This document shows, piece after piece, positions 63,026 to 64,000 of a DNA stretch of 64,000 nt; the stretch's first letter is position 1, and each line of letters opens with the position of its first letter. The position numbers were made by a program, and so were the translations under genes. Origin of the DNA: CAZRGV01 sp964599655 (GTDB lineage: Bacteria; Planctomycetota; Planctomycetia; Isosphaerales; Isosphaeraceae); contig CAZRGV010000001.1 in NCBI GenBank assembly GCA_964599655.1, positions 1-64,000 of the forward strand, given 5' to 3'. A model generated the notes under the pieces. It ran no database searches and was not told where the DNA came from. It saw only the letters and a program-made list of their open reading frames with translations.

Positions 63026-63751
63026 TCAGGCTCCCAGCGAGGCTTTCAGGGCATCCAGTTCGTTCTTCAAGGACTGGACGGTGGCTTTGAGCGTTTCAAT
63101 TTCCGCTCGCAACGATGCGGCCTCTTCCGCCCAGGCCGCGCCACCGGTCGTCGTGGAACCTCGGCCGGCTCTTGGCTCGGGCTCCTCGAAGAACGGCGCG
63201 TGTGCGAGCGTCTGCTTGATCCGCTCAAGTTCTTCCGGCGGATAGAGCCCGTGCGCCACGATCACGCCTCGTTTCTGGCCCGGAGGCGAGAGGTAGACGA
63301 CCAGCCCCAGCTCGCTGAGGTACTCGAGGACGGTCTGGAGCGCCGGCAAGTCGGGCAGGGGGTCCATTCGGCTAGCTCGCTGCCGCAGCTCTCCTTCGGT
63401 TTGAGGACCCCGAAGCATCAGTTCGGCCAGAACGGCCATCTCGGCAGCCCGACCCTTCAGGCCAAGCCAGTCGTAGAGCGTGTGCTTCCATCGAACGACG
63501 CGACCGCTACCCTCAACCATCACCACGGCCCCCTTCTGGCGGAGGCCCTGGAGGATTTCCTCCACGTCGTCGGCGTCGTAATTCGTCACGGGGTCCCGGT
63601 TCGACTTCTGGTTGCAGCCGGTGACGATCGCCGCGACTGACATCGGGTAGTATTCGGGGGTCGTCTTCTGCTTCTCGACCAGTACGCCAAGGACCCGTCG
63701 CTGTTTGGGGGTCAGAGGGACCCAGGTTTTCTCCGACGTGGGACTGCTCAT
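63026..63751 (-). CDS. yceH: YceH family protein (DUF480)
   Basis: A 241-residue winged-helix-pair protein. The family signature is LTPKQRRVLGVLVEKQKTTP, YYPMSVAAIVTGCNQKSNRD and VEGSGRVVRWKHTLYDWLGL, followed by LAELMLRGPQTEGELRQRAS. A C-terminal coiled coil (about 205-240, SLRAEIETLKATVQSLKNEL) ends the protein. The biochemical role of YceH is unknown; the fold suggests DNA or protein binding. ATG 63751 gives MSSPTSEKTW; an ATG at 63790 is the alternative. The GH38-like gene starts three bases after its stop. Confidence 0.87.
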   Translation of the reverse strand: MSSPTSEKTWVPLTPKQRRVLGVLVEKQKTTPEYYPMSVAAIVTGCNQKSNRDPVTNYDADDVEEILQGLRQKGAVVMVEGSGRVVRWKHTLYDWLGLKGRAAEMAVLAELMLRGPQTEGELRQRASRMDPLPDLPALQTVLEYLSELGLVVYLSPPGQKRGVIVAHGLYPPEELERIKQTLAHAPFFEEPEPRAGRGSTTTGGAAWAEEAASLRAEIETLKATVQSLKNELDALKASLGA

Positions 63752-63888
63752 GTCGAACTCGGTCTCCTCGGTTACCAACGATGCTCTCACAGGCCGGCAC
63801 GCCCCCCAATCGTCGTGTCCGGCCCGACGGCGATCCTAGGCCGGACGGGCCGGTCATTGGCCCGGTCCAGGCCGAGCTTCGGGCGGCC

Positions 63889-64000
63889 TTAGGGCAAGTC
63901 GATGTTCAGCGTGTTGTTGATCCGGTTGGTGAAGTTGGCCAGCGCGACCGTGATGGTTAGCTCCACAAGCTGGCGGTCCGAAAGATGTTGCTTCAAACGG
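63889..64000 (-). CDS. AhpD-like/carboxymuconolactone decarboxylase family protein (C-terminus only)
   Basis: The last 36 codons of a minus-strand gene enter at the right edge: LKQHLSDRQLVELTITVALA followed by NFTNRINNTLNIDLP and a stop at 63889. This matches the C-terminal helix of carboxymuconolactone decarboxylase/AhpD-type alkylhydroperoxidase-like proteins. The CxxC active site would lie outside the window. Position relative to yceH (137 bases) is compatible with one transcript. Confidence 0.75.
   Translation of the reverse strand, partial: RLKQHLSDRQLVELTITVALANFTNRINNTLNIDLP

Noticed and set aside
1..64000. tRNA, rRNA, riboswitch or CRISPR loci in the intergenic gaps
   Set aside because: Reading all gaps, I saw no T-arm-like sequence with a matching acceptor stem, no rRNA-like tract and no spacer arrays. 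A covariance-model scan was not possible, so small RNAs may be missed.

Overview
This window is high-GC DNA from a planctomycete, most likely of the Isosphaeraceae/Gemmatales type. That lineage call is inferred from family content: a YTV-repeat protein, a PSCyt1/DUF1549 plus DUF1501 gene pair, a DUF1570 protein, two proteins with an LEPR-XLL-like N-terminal motif, a BlaI-M56 pair, large signal peptidases with inserted domains, and a kinase-FGE fusion. There is no rRNA, no recognisable tRNA, no CRISPR array and no intact mobile element. The assembly is a draft, with runs of N at 16737-16746, 17682-17703, 22181-22220 and 40929-40938. Several reading-frame breaks sit at or near these gaps.

Layout. 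1-6.4 kb: the 5' part of a membrane-anchored DUF2135-like protein (runs off the left edge), larB-nnrD, a coiled-coil protein, and on the minus strand an SDR, a small membrane protein and argJ. 6.8-10.1 kb: a secreted Cys-rich protein of thirty-two 16-residue YTV repeats, a strong terminator, and an HdeD-like membrane protein. 10.1-18.2 kb: an IS3 remnant, a surface protein joining FG-GAP repeats to a glycosidase-like domain, a sulfotransferase, a small alpha/beta hydrolase, and a damaged PSCyt1/DUF1549-DUF1501 pair containing two AT-rich patches of about 70 bp. 18.3-24.2 kb: a BlaI repressor and M56 sensor behind a promoter carrying two BlaI-type dyads, and a large secreted esterase. 24.3-34.7 kb (all minus): an acyl-CoA catabolic cluster (carboxyltransferase, RidA, AtuA, AtuA-like small protein, enoyl-CoA hydratase, acyl-CoA ligase), preceded by a secreted metallopeptidase, a beta-carbonic anhydrase, a thiolase and a small SWIM protein.

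35.1-44.5 kb: a hybrid histidine kinase, an aldehyde dehydrogenase, MgtC, a DUF1570 peptidase-like protein, a ROK sugar kinase and a TolC-like protein. 44.9-51.0 kb: lepA followed by two unusual signal peptidase I genes and an LptB-type ABC ATPase, a probable translation/export operon. 51.1-54.0 kb: a Tat-exported amidohydrolase and a haem/copper monooxygenase-like protein. 54.3-64.0 kb: two secreted proteins, a Ser/Thr kinase-FGE fusion, a Tat-exported Cys-rich protein, a GH38-like protein next to a YceH homologue, and the C-terminus of an AhpD-like protein at the right edge.

I found no complete new defence or biosynthetic system. The strongest leads are the tandem signal peptidases with inserted zinc ribbon and beta-rich domain, the exact 16-residue architecture of the YTV protein, the autoregulatory dyads of the BlaI-M56 pair, and the incomplete AtuA-type catabolic cluster.
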